Assembly (NCBI GenBank): GCA_013112585.1
Contig: JABFGH010000006.1
Span: forward strand, 62,001 to 126,000
Length of the DNA: 64,000 nucleotides
DNA from: Ignavibacteriota bacterium
Lineage (GTDB): Bacteria > Bacteroidota > Ignavibacteria > Ignavibacteriales > Melioribacteraceae
Direction: 5' to 3'
Part shown: one piece after another, positions 8,175 to 17,205 of the stretch
How positions within the stretch are numbered: position 1 is the stretch's first letter
How the letters are laid out: every line of letters begins with the position of its first letter
The notes under the pieces: generated by a model
Told to the model about the DNA's origin: nothing
Database searches by the model: none
Seen by the model: the letters and a program-made list of their open reading frames with translations, nothing else
Position numbers and translations under genes: made by a program

Positions 8175-9191
8175 TTGAAAAACATTTTAGTAACCGGCGG
8201 TGCCGGATTTATAGGCAGCAACTTCATTAATTATTATCTAAAAAATAATGATGATGTTAAAATTATTAATTTAGACAAATTAACCTACGCAGGTAATTTA
8301 GAAAATCTTAAACCCTCAGAAGACAAAAAGAATTACACTTTTGTAAAGGGTGATATTACAAATACCGAATTAGTTAATTATTTATTTGCGAAATATGAAA
8401 TCAATCAAGTGATAAACTTCGCTGCCGAATCCCACGTGGATAGAAGCATTTTAGGTTCGGAAGTATTTTTTAGAACAAATGTTATCGGGACAAATGTTCT
8501 GCTTGAAGCAGCGCGGCGATTTGAAATAGAAAAATTTCTGCAAGTTTCAACAGATGAAGTTTATGGAAGTTTAGGACCAACAGGGTTATTTTCTGAGCAG
8601 ACACCAATTTCACCCAACAGTCCATACTCTGCAAGCAAAGCCTCGGCGGATATGATGGCATTGGCTTTTTACCATACTTATGGGCTGCCGGTTTTAATCA
8701 CACGGTGCTCAAATAATTACGGTCAGCTTCAGTTCCCGGAAAAACTAATTCCACTAATGATAATTAATGCTATGCACGATAAAAAGCTTCCCGTTTACGG
8801 CGACGGCTTAAACGTTCGAGATTGGATTTACGTAATTGATCATAACCGTGCTGTTGAAAAAGTTTTAAACAAAGGCAAGTTTGGTGAAGTATATAATATC
8901 GGCGCCGATCAAGAAATGAAAAACATAGAAATTGTTAAATTGATTTTGGAAAGATTAGGTAAATCTGAAAGCTTAATTGAATATGTTAAGGACAGACCGG
9001 GACATGATAAACGATATGCAATTGATGCATCAAAAATTAAAAATGAATTAGGTTGGGAGCCGCAATTTAAATTTGAAGATGCAATTTCAGAAACAATTGA
9101 GTGGTATCAAGCTAATTCAGATTGGTGGAATAGAATACTTAACAAAGAATATCAAAATTATTATTTGCAGCAGTACGGCAGCACTATTTAA
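8175..9191 (+). CDS. rfbB: dTDP-glucose 4,6-dehydratase
   Basis: This is a short-chain dehydrogenase/reductase of the extended type that converts dTDP-glucose to dTDP-4-keto-6-deoxyglucose, a precursor of rhamnose and other deoxysugars. In its 338 residues one sees the NAD motif TGGAGFIGSN (7-16), STDEVYG near 131-137 and the catalytic YSASK near 157. The start is TTG, five bases after a good AGGAG; no ATG fits the Rossmann start. rfbA, rfbC and rfbD are not in the window, so the rest of the dTDP-sugar pathway must be elsewhere. It heads the polysaccharide locus. Confidence 0.92.
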   Translation: MKNILVTGGAGFIGSNFINYYLKNNDDVKIINLDKLTYAGNLENLKPSEDKKNYTFVKGDITNTELVNYLFAKYEINQVINFAAESHVDRSILGSEVFFRTNVIGTNVLLEAARRFEIEKFLQVSTDEVYGSLGPTGLFSEQTPISPNSPYSASKASADMMALAFYHTYGLPVLITRCSNNYGQLQFPEKLIPLMIINAMHDKKLPVYGDGLNVRDWIYVIDHNRAVEKVLNKGKFGEVYNIGADQEMKNIEIVKLILERLGKSESLIEYVKDRPGHDKRYAIDASKIKNELGWEPQFKFEDAISETIEWYQANSDWWNRILNKEYQNYYLQQYGSTI

Positions 9192-9214
9192 TTTGTAAAA
9201 AATTTAGAGAAAAA

Positions 9215-10627
9215 ATGAAAATAATTAAATCAGTATTTGTACTTTTATTCATAAGTCAATTCAGCATAGCTCAATCTATTGATCTGAATTCAAGCAATAG
9301 CTCGGCAATGGCAGCGCTGAATATTATTAGTGTAACCGTTGGCGGAGACTTTATTGTTAACGGAACTTTCCCGGCATCACAGACCGAGCGCGTTGATCAA
9401 TTTATTACCAGAATTTATAACGAAGCAAAAGTAGCAACCTTAACTGCGGTAAAAGACCCAAACACTTTTAACAGATTGAAACTCGAAATGGAATCATTTG
9501 CCAAACGTGATATACTATTGAAAAGATTTGATGGAGAAGAAATTAAAATTGACTTAGCCAGATTCCGTTTGACCGGTAACTTTGAATTGAATCCATACCT
9601 TAAAAACGGTGATGTAATTATTTTTCCTGTATTAGACCTTGATAAAAACTTTATTGAAATAACCGGTGCAGTTAACAAAGATATCGTAGTGAATGAAGAT
9701 TTGACAATCCCTCTTAAAATACAATTTGTTGAGGGAGACATGCTCTCGGATGCAATCTTGTTTGCGCAGGGAATTAATCCCGCATACAAAGATGTTACGA
9801 AAGCAGAAATTTCGCGATTAAGTTATGACGGCGGAACTGAAGAAATTATTGTAGTTGAAATTGCAGATGATTTCAAATTGAAAATTGGTGACAGAATTAG
9901 AGTGATTGCCGATGAAACACAAAAAAGAAATTTTAGGGTAAGAATAGAAGGTGAAGTTAATAAGCCGGGTTACATTTATATAACAAAAGACAACACAACT
10001 ATTAAAGAAGTAATTGAAAAAGCCGGCGGATTTAAGGCGAATGCAGGATTGAAAAGAGCTGAACTGATTAGAGGTTCTAATGTTTATAACTCACCTATTT
10101 TTTCGCAGGAGTTTGAAACACTAATGATGCAGAGGATGTCTGATATTCAGCTTGAAGACTCACTCTCATTTTTAATTGACAATAAACTAAGATATTCCCG
10201 AGGCAACCTAACATTAGATTTTACTAAAATATTTGATGATGAATATAATGATGGAAAATTTATTGTAAAAGATGATGATTACATATTTATTCCGGAAAAA
10301 ATAGATCTTGTTTATGTTTACGGACAAGTAGCTAATCCGGGTTATTTAGAGTACGCTGAAGATGAAGATGTATTTTATTATTTAGATAAAGCCGGCGGCA
10401 TTGGAAATACAGCAAAAGATGAAATCTATCTGATTGAAGGAAATACAAGAGCATGGATTGAAGTTGATGAGGATGAGAATTACAGCATTGCCCCGGGTGA
10501 TTTTATTTGGATACCAAAAGACCCGCCAAGAACATTTGATTACTACTTAAATAGAATAGGTAATATTGCCGGAATTGTGGGCGGTATTGCTACGGTTGTT
10601 TTATTGTTAATACAGGTTGGAAAGTAA
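9215..10627 (+). CDS. Polysaccharide export protein with SLBB domains (Wza-like)
   Basis: This 470-residue protein has a cleavable signal peptide (MKIIKSVFVLLFISQFSIA). A polysaccharide-export-like first domain (SVTVGGDFIVNGTFPA) is followed by SLBB-type modules recognisable by NKPGYI, FKANAGLKRAELIRG and VANPGYLEYAEDEDVFYYLDKAGG. A hydrophobic helix lies at the very C-terminus (IAGIVGGIATVVLLLIQV). Wza-type proteins form the outer-membrane channel for capsule and exopolysaccharide, using such a C-terminal helix. No lipobox cysteine is seen after the signal peptide, unlike E. coli Wza. The downstream wzz-like and wzy-like genes support an export role. Confidence 0.82.
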   Translation: MKIIKSVFVLLFISQFSIAQSIDLNSSNSSAMAALNIISVTVGGDFIVNGTFPASQTERVDQFITRIYNEAKVATLTAVKDPNTFNRLKLEMESFAKRDILLKRFDGEEIKIDLARFRLTGNFELNPYLKNGDVIIFPVLDLDKNFIEITGAVNKDIVVNEDLTIPLKIQFVEGDMLSDAILFAQGINPAYKDVTKAEISRLSYDGGTEEIIVVEIADDFKLKIGDRIRVIADETQKRNFRVRIEGEVNKPGYIYITKDNTTIKEVIEKAGGFKANAGLKRAELIRGSNVYNSPIFSQEFETLMMQRMSDIQLEDSLSFLIDNKLRYSRGNLTLDFTKIFDDEYNDGKFIVKDDDYIFIPEKIDLVYVYGQVANPGYLEYAEDEDVFYYLDKAGGIGNTAKDEIYLIEGNTRAWIEVDEDENYSIAPGDFIWIPKDPPRTFDYYLNRIGNIAGIVGGIATVVLLLIQVGK

Positions 10628-10664
10628 AAAATTAAAAATATTGAGTTTTATTTTAAGGTAAATT

Positions 10665-11876
10665 ATGAGTGAAGAAAAGAAAGTAACTTTTTCAGATTAT
10701 TTATATGTTCTTTATAAATGGAAAAAGTTTTTTATCGTCAATATGCTGATCATACTTATAATAACAGCATCTCTAACCTTAATAATTGACAATAAATATA
10801 AGGCTAAAGCTGTTGTTATGATACCAACTGAAAATAACATTGGAGGAGCCCTTGGAGGGTTATTGTCAGATGCTACATCTTTTCTTGGAGGCGGACTTTT
10901 GGGCTCATCCGGTGAAGCAATTGATAAAATGTTGGGAATTTTAGATAGTAGAACTGTCATGCAGAATGTTGTGCAGAAATTTAACTTAGTTGAATATTAT
11001 GAAATAAAAGATGAACAACGTGATAAAAGCACAAAAGCACTTAGAGAGGATAGTAGCTTCGATCTCAATCAAAATGGAATGATTGAAATTACAATGATTC
11101 ATAAAGATTCAGTGATTAGTGCGCAGATTGTAAACTATTTCGTTCAGATTCTTGATAGTTTAAATAGATCAATTAGTTCTATTGAGGCAAAAAATTACAG
11201 AATTTTTGTTGAAAACAGATATTACAAAAACTTGAAAGAATTGGCACAAGCGGAAGATGCTTTTGAAAAATTTCAGGCAGAACACGGTATTTATGTCATT
11301 CCCGACCAAGTTCAATTTGCTGTTGAATCAGTTGGAAAATTTGAAGCACAACTTTTCGAAATGGAAATGAGAGCTTATCTTTTGGAATCCTCGGTAGGAA
11401 AAAGTGCACCAGCATATAAAGAATTACAACTTCAAATTACACTTCTTAGGGAAAAATTAAGAGGATTTAAGGAAGGCGATGATTTTATCGATGAATCAAT
11501 TGTATTTTTTCCATTTGATAAAGCTCCGGAAATTCAAAAAACATATTTGAGACTTTTTAGAGAGATTGAAATTCAGAGTAAGATATTGGAATTAACATTA
11601 CCAATGTATGAACATGCGGTAATGGAAGAACAAAAAAGCATTCCAACAATTATGATACTTGACAGTGCTCTACCACCTCAACATAAATATTCTCCTAAAA
11701 GATCATTTATCGTTATTGGTATTGGGTTGCTCTTTGGATTTTTACATATCATTTTTATATTCATTGGAGAAAAATTAGTGATGAATGATCGTATTAAAAA
11801 TCCGCTCGAGTTCAAAGGAGCTAATTTTTATAAAAAATTAGCTAAGATTTATCGATTAAAAATAGAATCTGTTTAA
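10665..11876 (+). CDS. Polysaccharide chain-length determinant (Wzz/GumC-like)
   Basis: The protein has 403 residues with a membrane helix at each end (FFIVNMLIILIITASLTLII near 24-43 and SFIVIGIGLLFGFLHIIFIF near 350-370) and a large periplasmic, partly coiled-coil middle. A proline-rich segment (ALPPQHKYSPKR) lies just before the second helix, the hallmark of Wzz-family co-polymerases. No C-terminal BY-kinase domain is present. It probably sets chain length together with the polymerase encoded next; the two genes overlap by one base (TAATG). A glycine-rich stretch (GGALGGLLSDATSFLGGG) follows the first domain. Confidence 0.85.
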   Translation: MSEEKKVTFSDYLYVLYKWKKFFIVNMLIILIITASLTLIIDNKYKAKAVVMIPTENNIGGALGGLLSDATSFLGGGLLGSSGEAIDKMLGILDSRTVMQNVVQKFNLVEYYEIKDEQRDKSTKALREDSSFDLNQNGMIEITMIHKDSVISAQIVNYFVQILDSLNRSISSIEAKNYRIFVENRYYKNLKELAQAEDAFEKFQAEHGIYVIPDQVQFAVESVGKFEAQLFEMEMRAYLLESSVGKSAPAYKELQLQITLLREKLRGFKEGDDFIDESIVFFPFDKAPEIQKTYLRLFREIEIQSKILELTLPMYEHAVMEEQKSIPTIMILDSALPPQHKYSPKRSFIVIGIGLLFGFLHIIFIFIGEKLVMNDRIKNPLEFKGANFYKKLAKIYRLKIESV

Positions 11877-13189
11877 TGATATTTTTATTATTATTGGTTT
11901 CTGCTCTTCCGGGCATTCTACTTGGTAAGTATATTTTTACAAAATGGTTCAACCCCGTCACAATTTATACTTTAATTTGGTATTCAATGTTAAATTTATA
12001 CCATCTTAAATTATTAAGATATTATGATCTCAACGTTGAAACCTGGCTATACATCAGCGGGGCCTATCTATCACTTTTAATAGGTTCAGCAACTGTATAT
12101 ACTGCTCGTAGAATATTTAATATAAAACCATCGAACAATGTTAATAATGATCTTAAAATTTTGTTAGATGGTGGCAAAATTATAAAAATTGCAATTGTTG
12201 TATTTTCGATAATTGGGTTTATATCAGCATTTCAACATTGGTCAGTTCTAATTGCAAAATATGGAGGCATTTTAGAAGTACTACTTAAATCAAATGAAAT
12301 TTATAGATTACGTGTTGCTGGTAAATTGGAGGGTGTTTTACCATATCTCCATTCATTTGCTTTTATCGGGGTAGTACTTTCAGGCATTTATGCGGCTTAT
12401 TTTAATAAATTTCCTATCATTATATTTCTTCCAATGTTTGCAATATTGATTAAGGAAGTTGCAAATGTTGGTCGATCCAATATTTTATTAGCTGCCATTA
12501 TGTTTGTTACTACTTTTTTTATTATTAAGTATTTTTATTTAGCGAAGGATAAATTTTACGAAAAAAAAATATTTAGAACTGTAACTCTCGTTATTTTAAT
12601 ATTCGGGTTTTTTATTGGTTCTTCCATTATTACAAGATTATTCAGAGGGACAATAGAATCTTATACTGGAACATCAAATGCATTAAGTAGTTTTGAAGAT
12701 AATGTTCTCATTTCTCCTTCAATATATTTATATCTTTCAGCCCATGTTGGGGTATTTAATAAATATCTAGAATTTGATTCTGAGGAATCTGAAATCGGTC
12801 AGTATACTTTTACACCGATTTATAATCTGATGTCTAAATTTGGGGCTCATGAAAAAATCGATTTTTATCATAGAGGATATTTTATTCCTATGTGGGTAAA
12901 TACTGGAACTTTTCTGAGAGAGATGCATGCAGATTATGGAATTTGGGGTGTTTTCTTAGTCCCTTATATATTAGGTTTAATGATTACTTTTTTTTGGTTT
13001 AGATTTTTAGAATCAGGGAGTTCATTTTCATTAATTTTTATAGTGTATTTATTTTCAATCATAACTTTTTCATTTTCACTTTCAGTTACTCGATTCGGAA
13101 TCTGGTATATCAGTTTAGTATTGCAACTCATTGCATTTAAATCACTCGAGATAATTATTAATAAAAATCTTAGGAAGCAGCAAAATTAG
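11876..13189 (+). CDS. Putative O-antigen/exopolysaccharide repeat-unit polymerase (Wzy-like)
   Basis: This 437-residue integral membrane protein has about ten to twelve hydrophobic segments and a long extracytoplasmic loop in the second half (SSFEDNVLISPSIYLY through HRGYFIPMWVNTGTFLREM). Polymerases of this group are very diverse and have no reliable short motif. The call rests on topology, the large loop and the position between a chain-length protein and a flippase. The protein would join lipid-linked repeat units on the periplasmic side. It could instead be an O-antigen ligase, but the context favours a polymerase. Confidence 0.65.
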   Translation: MIFLLLLVSALPGILLGKYIFTKWFNPVTIYTLIWYSMLNLYHLKLLRYYDLNVETWLYISGAYLSLLIGSATVYTARRIFNIKPSNNVNNDLKILLDGGKIIKIAIVVFSIIGFISAFQHWSVLIAKYGGILEVLLKSNEIYRLRVAGKLEGVLPYLHSFAFIGVVLSGIYAAYFNKFPIIIFLPMFAILIKEVANVGRSNILLAAIMFVTTFFIIKYFYLAKDKFYEKKIFRTVTLVILIFGFFIGSSIITRLFRGTIESYTGTSNALSSFEDNVLISPSIYLYLSAHVGVFNKYLEFDSEESEIGQYTFTPIYNLMSKFGAHEKIDFYHRGYFIPMWVNTGTFLREMHADYGIWGVFLVPYILGLMITFFWFRFLESGSSFSLIFIVYLFSIITFSFSLSVTRFGIWYISLVLQLIAFKSLEIIINKNLRKQQN

Positions 13190-13209
13190 ACAAACATGAT
13201 ATCCAATCA

Positions 13210-14649
13210 ATGATTCCAACTCAAAAAAATATAACATCGAACTTCTTTTCAATTTCTTTCAGCCAAGTAATAAATCTTATATTTAATTTGCTTTCCTTTG
13301 CCCTTATTGCGCGTTATTTACTTATAGAAGATTTTGGTAATTTTTCAATATTGATTGCAGTTGTTGGAATCATCTCAAAAGTTATTGATTTCGGAATTAG
13401 TCCAATCGTTTTTAGAGAGACCTCAAAAGAGGGATCGTCATTCAATTTAGTTAATACTGCTTTCACTTTAAGATTATTATTTTTCGTTTTCACAGCCTTA
13501 AGTACCAATATATTTTTAATTTTGACATCATCTAGTCAAAATGAAATTATAATGCTCAATATTTTATTGCTGAGTATAATAATTTCATCAAGAATGGCTA
13601 ATTTTCGAGATTTATTATCGAACCCATTCAAGGTTCATTTACAAATGCACCTACCCTCGCTTCTTAATGTTTTAGATACAATTTTATTTTTCATACTTGT
13701 TTTATTTATGCCCCACGTAAATGGAGGACTTCTATATTTAACTTTTGCTTACGTTTTTTCGAACGTACCTGGTTTTCTGATCCTGGTATTTCTTCTTTAC
13801 AAAAAATTTAATTTTAAATTGAAATTGAATATAGATAACTATAAATGGTTATTAAAAGAATCGGCACCAATTGCTGGTTTTGTAATATTGATGGCTATCT
13901 TTCAACAAATTGATATTTTATTAATTAAATTATTTGAGAATTCATACTCAGCGGGAATTTATGCCTCAGCTCAGAGGTTAGTCATTCCACTAAGCATTAT
14001 TCCAACAGCAATTGTTACAACAGTTTTTCCAATTATTATGAGGGAAGAAGTTAACAGGGAGGTTTTAATACAAGTTGTTTATAAGGTTTTATTATTTATA
14101 TCGATTGTTATTGCAACAATTTTTACATTCAAATCTACTTTTTTCATAAGTTTAATTTACAGTCCAAAATATAATTCCGCTGATATTCCAACTGTAATTT
14201 TATTATGGTCTCAAGTTTTTATTTTTTTTAATGCATTTTCATTAGCATTATTTACCGCCGAACGAAAGCAAATTTTACACCTTTACTACTCTATTTTGTT
14301 AGTTTTAATAAATGTAATTTTAGGTATAATATTGATATTGGAGTATTCTTATCTCGGTGCTGTTATTGCAAAAACATCTGCGAGCCTAATAGGATTTCTT
14401 TATATAATTTTTTCAATAAAAATAATTAATGTCAAAATTCGATTAATTAATTGGCATTCCATTACTTGGTTTCTAGGTATTATTCTATCGGCATACTTGT
14501 TATCTAATTATAACATTATTATATATGCAGTATCCCTCAGTCTTGTGTTTATGTTGCTAACCATAATCACAGGTTATTTTAATAAAGTTGAATTGAATTA
14601 CTTTTTACGAGCGTTCAATATGAATAATTTGGCAAAATATTTTGAGTGA
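13210..14649 (+). CDS. Polysaccharide flippase (Wzx-like, MOP superfamily)
   Basis: The 479-residue protein has roughly twelve to fourteen membrane segments spread over its length. The N-terminus, NFFSISFSQVINLIFNLLSFALIARYLLIEDFGNF, reads like the start of Wzx/PST transporters, which typically have a GxxxFGxF-like motif after the first helix. Such proteins flip undecaprenyl-pyrophosphate-linked oligosaccharides across the inner membrane. The start ATG lies 20 bases after the polymerase gene. Function is inferred from family resemblance and context; the transported glycan is unknown. Confidence 0.82.
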   Translation: MIPTQKNITSNFFSISFSQVINLIFNLLSFALIARYLLIEDFGNFSILIAVVGIISKVIDFGISPIVFRETSKEGSSFNLVNTAFTLRLLFFVFTALSTNIFLILTSSSQNEIIMLNILLLSIIISSRMANFRDLLSNPFKVHLQMHLPSLLNVLDTILFFILVLFMPHVNGGLLYLTFAYVFSNVPGFLILVFLLYKKFNFKLKLNIDNYKWLLKESAPIAGFVILMAIFQQIDILLIKLFENSYSAGIYASAQRLVIPLSIIPTAIVTTVFPIIMREEVNREVLIQVVYKVLLFISIVIATIFTFKSTFFISLIYSPKYNSADIPTVILLWSQVFIFFNAFSLALFTAERKQILHLYYSILLVLINVILGIILILEYSYLGAVIAKTSASLIGFLYIIFSIKIINVKIRLINWHSITWFLGIILSAYLLSNYNIIIYAVSLSLVFMLLTIITGYFNKVELNYFLRAFNMNNLAKYFE

Positions 14650-14793
14650 ACACTAATTCGTTTTTTGAATCAAAATTTTATTAATGTTTATAAACGGTTG
14701 TTCGTTAATATTTATCTGATTTACTTGTGGTTTCTTGAAAATCCCTTTTGCGTTGCCGTTGTACTAATAATTATTATGAAATATGGGGTTTAT

Positions 14794-15347
14794 ATGCAGA
14801 ACAAAAAAATTGTGAAATTAAATATTGGTGCTTGGCAAACTTATATACTTGGCTTTATTAACTTAGATATTTCTCCAACGGCCGATATAAGTGTTAATCT
14901 TAATAAAGATAAACTATCATTTGATGATAGTAGTGTTGATTTGATAGTTTCTTATCGCACTTTAGAACATATTCCAGAATATTTATTCGATTCCGAATGT
15001 TACCGTGTGTTAAAAAATGGAGGAATATTTTTACTTGGTTTACCATACGTGTCGTTAACTGAATATCATTTAGTTAATCCATACCATTTTCATAATTTTA
15101 ATGAATATTCATTTGATTTTTTTGATGAAAATCAATTAAAAGGCAGTGCAGCTGAAGAAAATCGAATTGCATTTAAGAAAATTTTTCACAGGTTTCACTA
15201 TATTGGAATATTTAATATAATCCCCCCCTCAGATCATGGTGTCGGCGTCATTTATTTAATGTTGTACGAAAAATTGATTTTGGTCTTATTGCGGTAAAAG
15301 ATGATAAAAGAATTAAAAATGCACTGAAAATCGCGTATAGCTTATGA
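14794..15347 (+). pseudogene. SAM-dependent methyltransferase-like gene with a single-base frameshift
   Basis: The ATG at 14794, five bases after GGGG, begins MQNKKIVKLNIGAWQ, the usual start of class I methyltransferases in polysaccharide loci. A TTG at 14665 would add 43 hydrophobic residues and is less likely. SFDDSSVDLIVSYRTLEHIP and YRVLKNGGIFLLGLPY are further family blocks. In its first frame the ORF ends at 15297 with an unusual tail. The next frame continues after a run of seven C (15222-15228) with WCRRHLFNVVRKIDFG and on to a stop at 15345-15347. One more C in the run would restore a single ORF. Motif I reads NIGAW instead of the usual GxGxG form. The gene is broken here, or the run is miscounted. 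Confidence 0.75.
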
Positions 15348-15550
15348 TCAAAAAAAATAGGACTGAAAGAAATACTATTCGAAATGTAGTAAAAAAATGC
15401 ATATGTGGTGGACAGGAGACAGTTTAAAAAATTATTTTACCCTAAAAAAATCATTTATTTTTGTAATTTAAATTAAGAAAACCAAATGTGATATTAAAAA
15501 AATCGAATTATATTTATTATTGTAAATCATTCAAATAAAATTGGAATCAA

Positions 15551-16177
15551 TTGGATTCAAAAAAAAGACAACATATAGTTATCACTGGTACTGGTAGGGC
15601 CGGAACTACTTTTTTAGTTCAAATCTTAACTCATTTGGGACTAGATACTGGCTTTACACCGGACAATATGGTGATTGATAAAAATGCCCGTGCTGGACTT
15701 GAGCATGATATTAGAAATAATGATGTACCTTATATCGTAAAAAGCCCATGGTTCTGTGATTATGTCGGGGAAGTATTAAATCGTGAAGATATAGATATTG
15801 AACATATTTTTATACCTATAAGAGATTCGAAATCCGCTGCTGCAAGTCGATACAATGTATTTAAAAATACACCGTTCTTTAAAAGAATTATTACAAAGTC
15901 CGCATATATAAACGGTGGAACATGGGGTACAAAACGGAAAAACAAGCAAGAGGTAATACTTATCCAAAAACTTTATGACTTACTACTTTCACTGTCTAAT
16001 ACGAACATTCCAGTCACATTGTTAAAATTTCCAAGAATAGTTAATGACAGCGAGTATTTATTTGAAAAATTGAAAAATATACTCCATGATATTGAATATC
16101 ATGATTTTAAGTTAGCTTTCGAAAAAACCGCAAGACCTGACTTAGTTCATAGTTTTAATAAAAATGATTCCATTTAA
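15551..16177 (+). CDS. Sulfotransferase family protein
   Basis: The 208-residue protein begins with a P-loop-like PAPS-binding segment, HIVITGTGRAGTTFLVQIL (8-26). It later has IFIPIRDSKSAAASRYNVF, which fits the 3'-phosphate-binding RDxxxSAxSR motif of sulfotransferases. Such enzymes move sulfate from PAPS to a hydroxyl or amino group. In this locus the likely acceptor is a sugar of the repeat unit, so the product may be a sulfated polysaccharide. The start is TTG at 15551, because the first ATG would cut off the P-loop; the ribosome-binding signal is weak. The gene sits between the broken methyltransferase and a GT2 gene. Confidence 0.78.
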   Translation: MDSKKRQHIVITGTGRAGTTFLVQILTHLGLDTGFTPDNMVIDKNARAGLEHDIRNNDVPYIVKSPWFCDYVGEVLNREDIDIEHIFIPIRDSKSAAASRYNVFKNTPFFKRIITKSAYINGGTWGTKRKNKQEVILIQKLYDLLLSLSNTNIPVTLLKFPRIVNDSEYLFEKLKNILHDIEYHDFKLAFEKTARPDLVHSFNKNDSI

Positions 16178-16269
16178 TTCCCTTGATGAATTATATTTTG
16201 TATGTTTTATCAATTAGAGATTAACTGAATTTATAGGTCAATAACAATTTTATAATCTTGATTTAATTA

Positions 16270-17205
16270 ATGCTGAATGTTTCAATAATCATAATAAACT
16301 ATAATTCTTTTGGGCTTTTAAAAGATTGTCTGGAATCCATTTTTAATTTTACGGTTGATTTCAATTATGAAATTATTCTCATCGACAACGCTTCAACCGA
16401 AGGTGATGTTGAAGAAGTTACTAAGAAATTTGAGAACATTAAATTAATTAAAAATAAAAAAAATTTGGGTTTTGCCGCCGCCAATAACCAGGGAATTAAA
16501 ATAGCAAAGGGAAAATATATCTTATTGCTGAATAACGATACTGAATTTCAAGAGGATTCAATTTCAAAAGTGTATGACTTTGCAGAATCGACAAGTGAAA
16601 AATTATTTATCGGTTGTAAACTCTTAAATAAGGACGGCAGTCATCAAGAATCCGTTGCTGATTTTCCAACTTTACTGAATACCTTTATGGAGTCTTTTTT
16701 CCTATATAAGCTTTTTCCTAAAAAAAAGAATTTTAACAAATTTCATTTGAACTACAAAAGTACCTATACTCCAACTGAGACAGATGTTATTAAAGGTGCT
16801 TTTATGTTCTGTGATACTAAAAGTATAAAAAAGCTAGGCGGTTTTGATGAACGGTTTTTCTTTTATTCTGAGGAAGTTGATTTATGTAAAAGATTTAAAG
16901 ATGAGGGTGGTAAAGTTATTTATTACCCCAAAACAAGTATTTATCATTTTGAAGGTTCCGGAAGTTCAAATAATTTGTGGTTCCGATTTAAGAATTTAGG
17001 TATAGCCAAAATTCAATATTTTCAGAAACATTTTAAAGGTATAAAGTTTTTTCTTATTGTCGCAATTCATTATATAGGAATAATTTTAAGAATACCCTTT
17101 TATTTAATTACTGGTTTATTTGGGTTAAATAAATTTCAAATATTAAAATCATTTTATTTTTTCCGTCAATTATTTGTCTATCCTAAAAATATTTTTAATG
17201 ACTAA
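16270..17205 (+). CDS. Family 2 glycosyltransferase (rhamnosyltransferase-like)
   Basis: This 311-residue GT-A fold enzyme has SIIIINYNSFGLLKDCL at the N-terminus, the nucleotide-binding ILIDNASTEGD, the metal-binding LLNNDTEF (DxD-like) and the acceptor-side block KLGGFDERFFFYSEEVDLCKRF. These are typical of the GT2 branch that contains rhamnosyl and related transferases (WcaA/GT2 with a C-terminal ED catalytic motif). A hydrophobic stretch near 250-285 could associate with the membrane. It would add one sugar to the lipid-linked repeat unit in the cytoplasm. Donor and linkage cannot be read from the sequence. Confidence 0.85.
   Translation: MLNVSIIIINYNSFGLLKDCLESIFNFTVDFNYEIILIDNASTEGDVEEVTKKFENIKLIKNKKNLGFAAANNQGIKIAKGKYILLLNNDTEFQEDSISKVYDFAESTSEKLFIGCKLLNKDGSHQESVADFPTLLNTFMESFFLYKLFPKKKNFNKFHLNYKSTYTPTETDVIKGAFMFCDTKSIKKLGGFDERFFFYSEEVDLCKRFKDEGGKVIYYPKTSIYHFEGSGSSNNLWFRFKNLGIAKIQYFQKHFKGIKFFLIVAIHYIGIILRIPFYLITGLFGLNKFQILKSFYFFRQLFVYPKNIFND

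Noticed and set aside
14665-14793. N-terminal hydrophobic extension of the methyltransferase from a TTG start
   Set aside because: A GGGG-spaced ATG at 14794 gives the normal family start, and membrane anchoring is not typical of this family.
15397-15471. Short frame of 24 codons (MHMWWTGDSLKNYF...) after the broken methyltransferase
   Set aside because: Too short, no ribosome-binding site and no recognisable family; possibly remnant coding DNA but not supportable as a gene.
16178-16269. Possible promoter in the gap before the GT2 gene
   Set aside because: A TTG and a TATATTTTG occur, but spacing does not fit the -33/-7 pattern found elsewhere.
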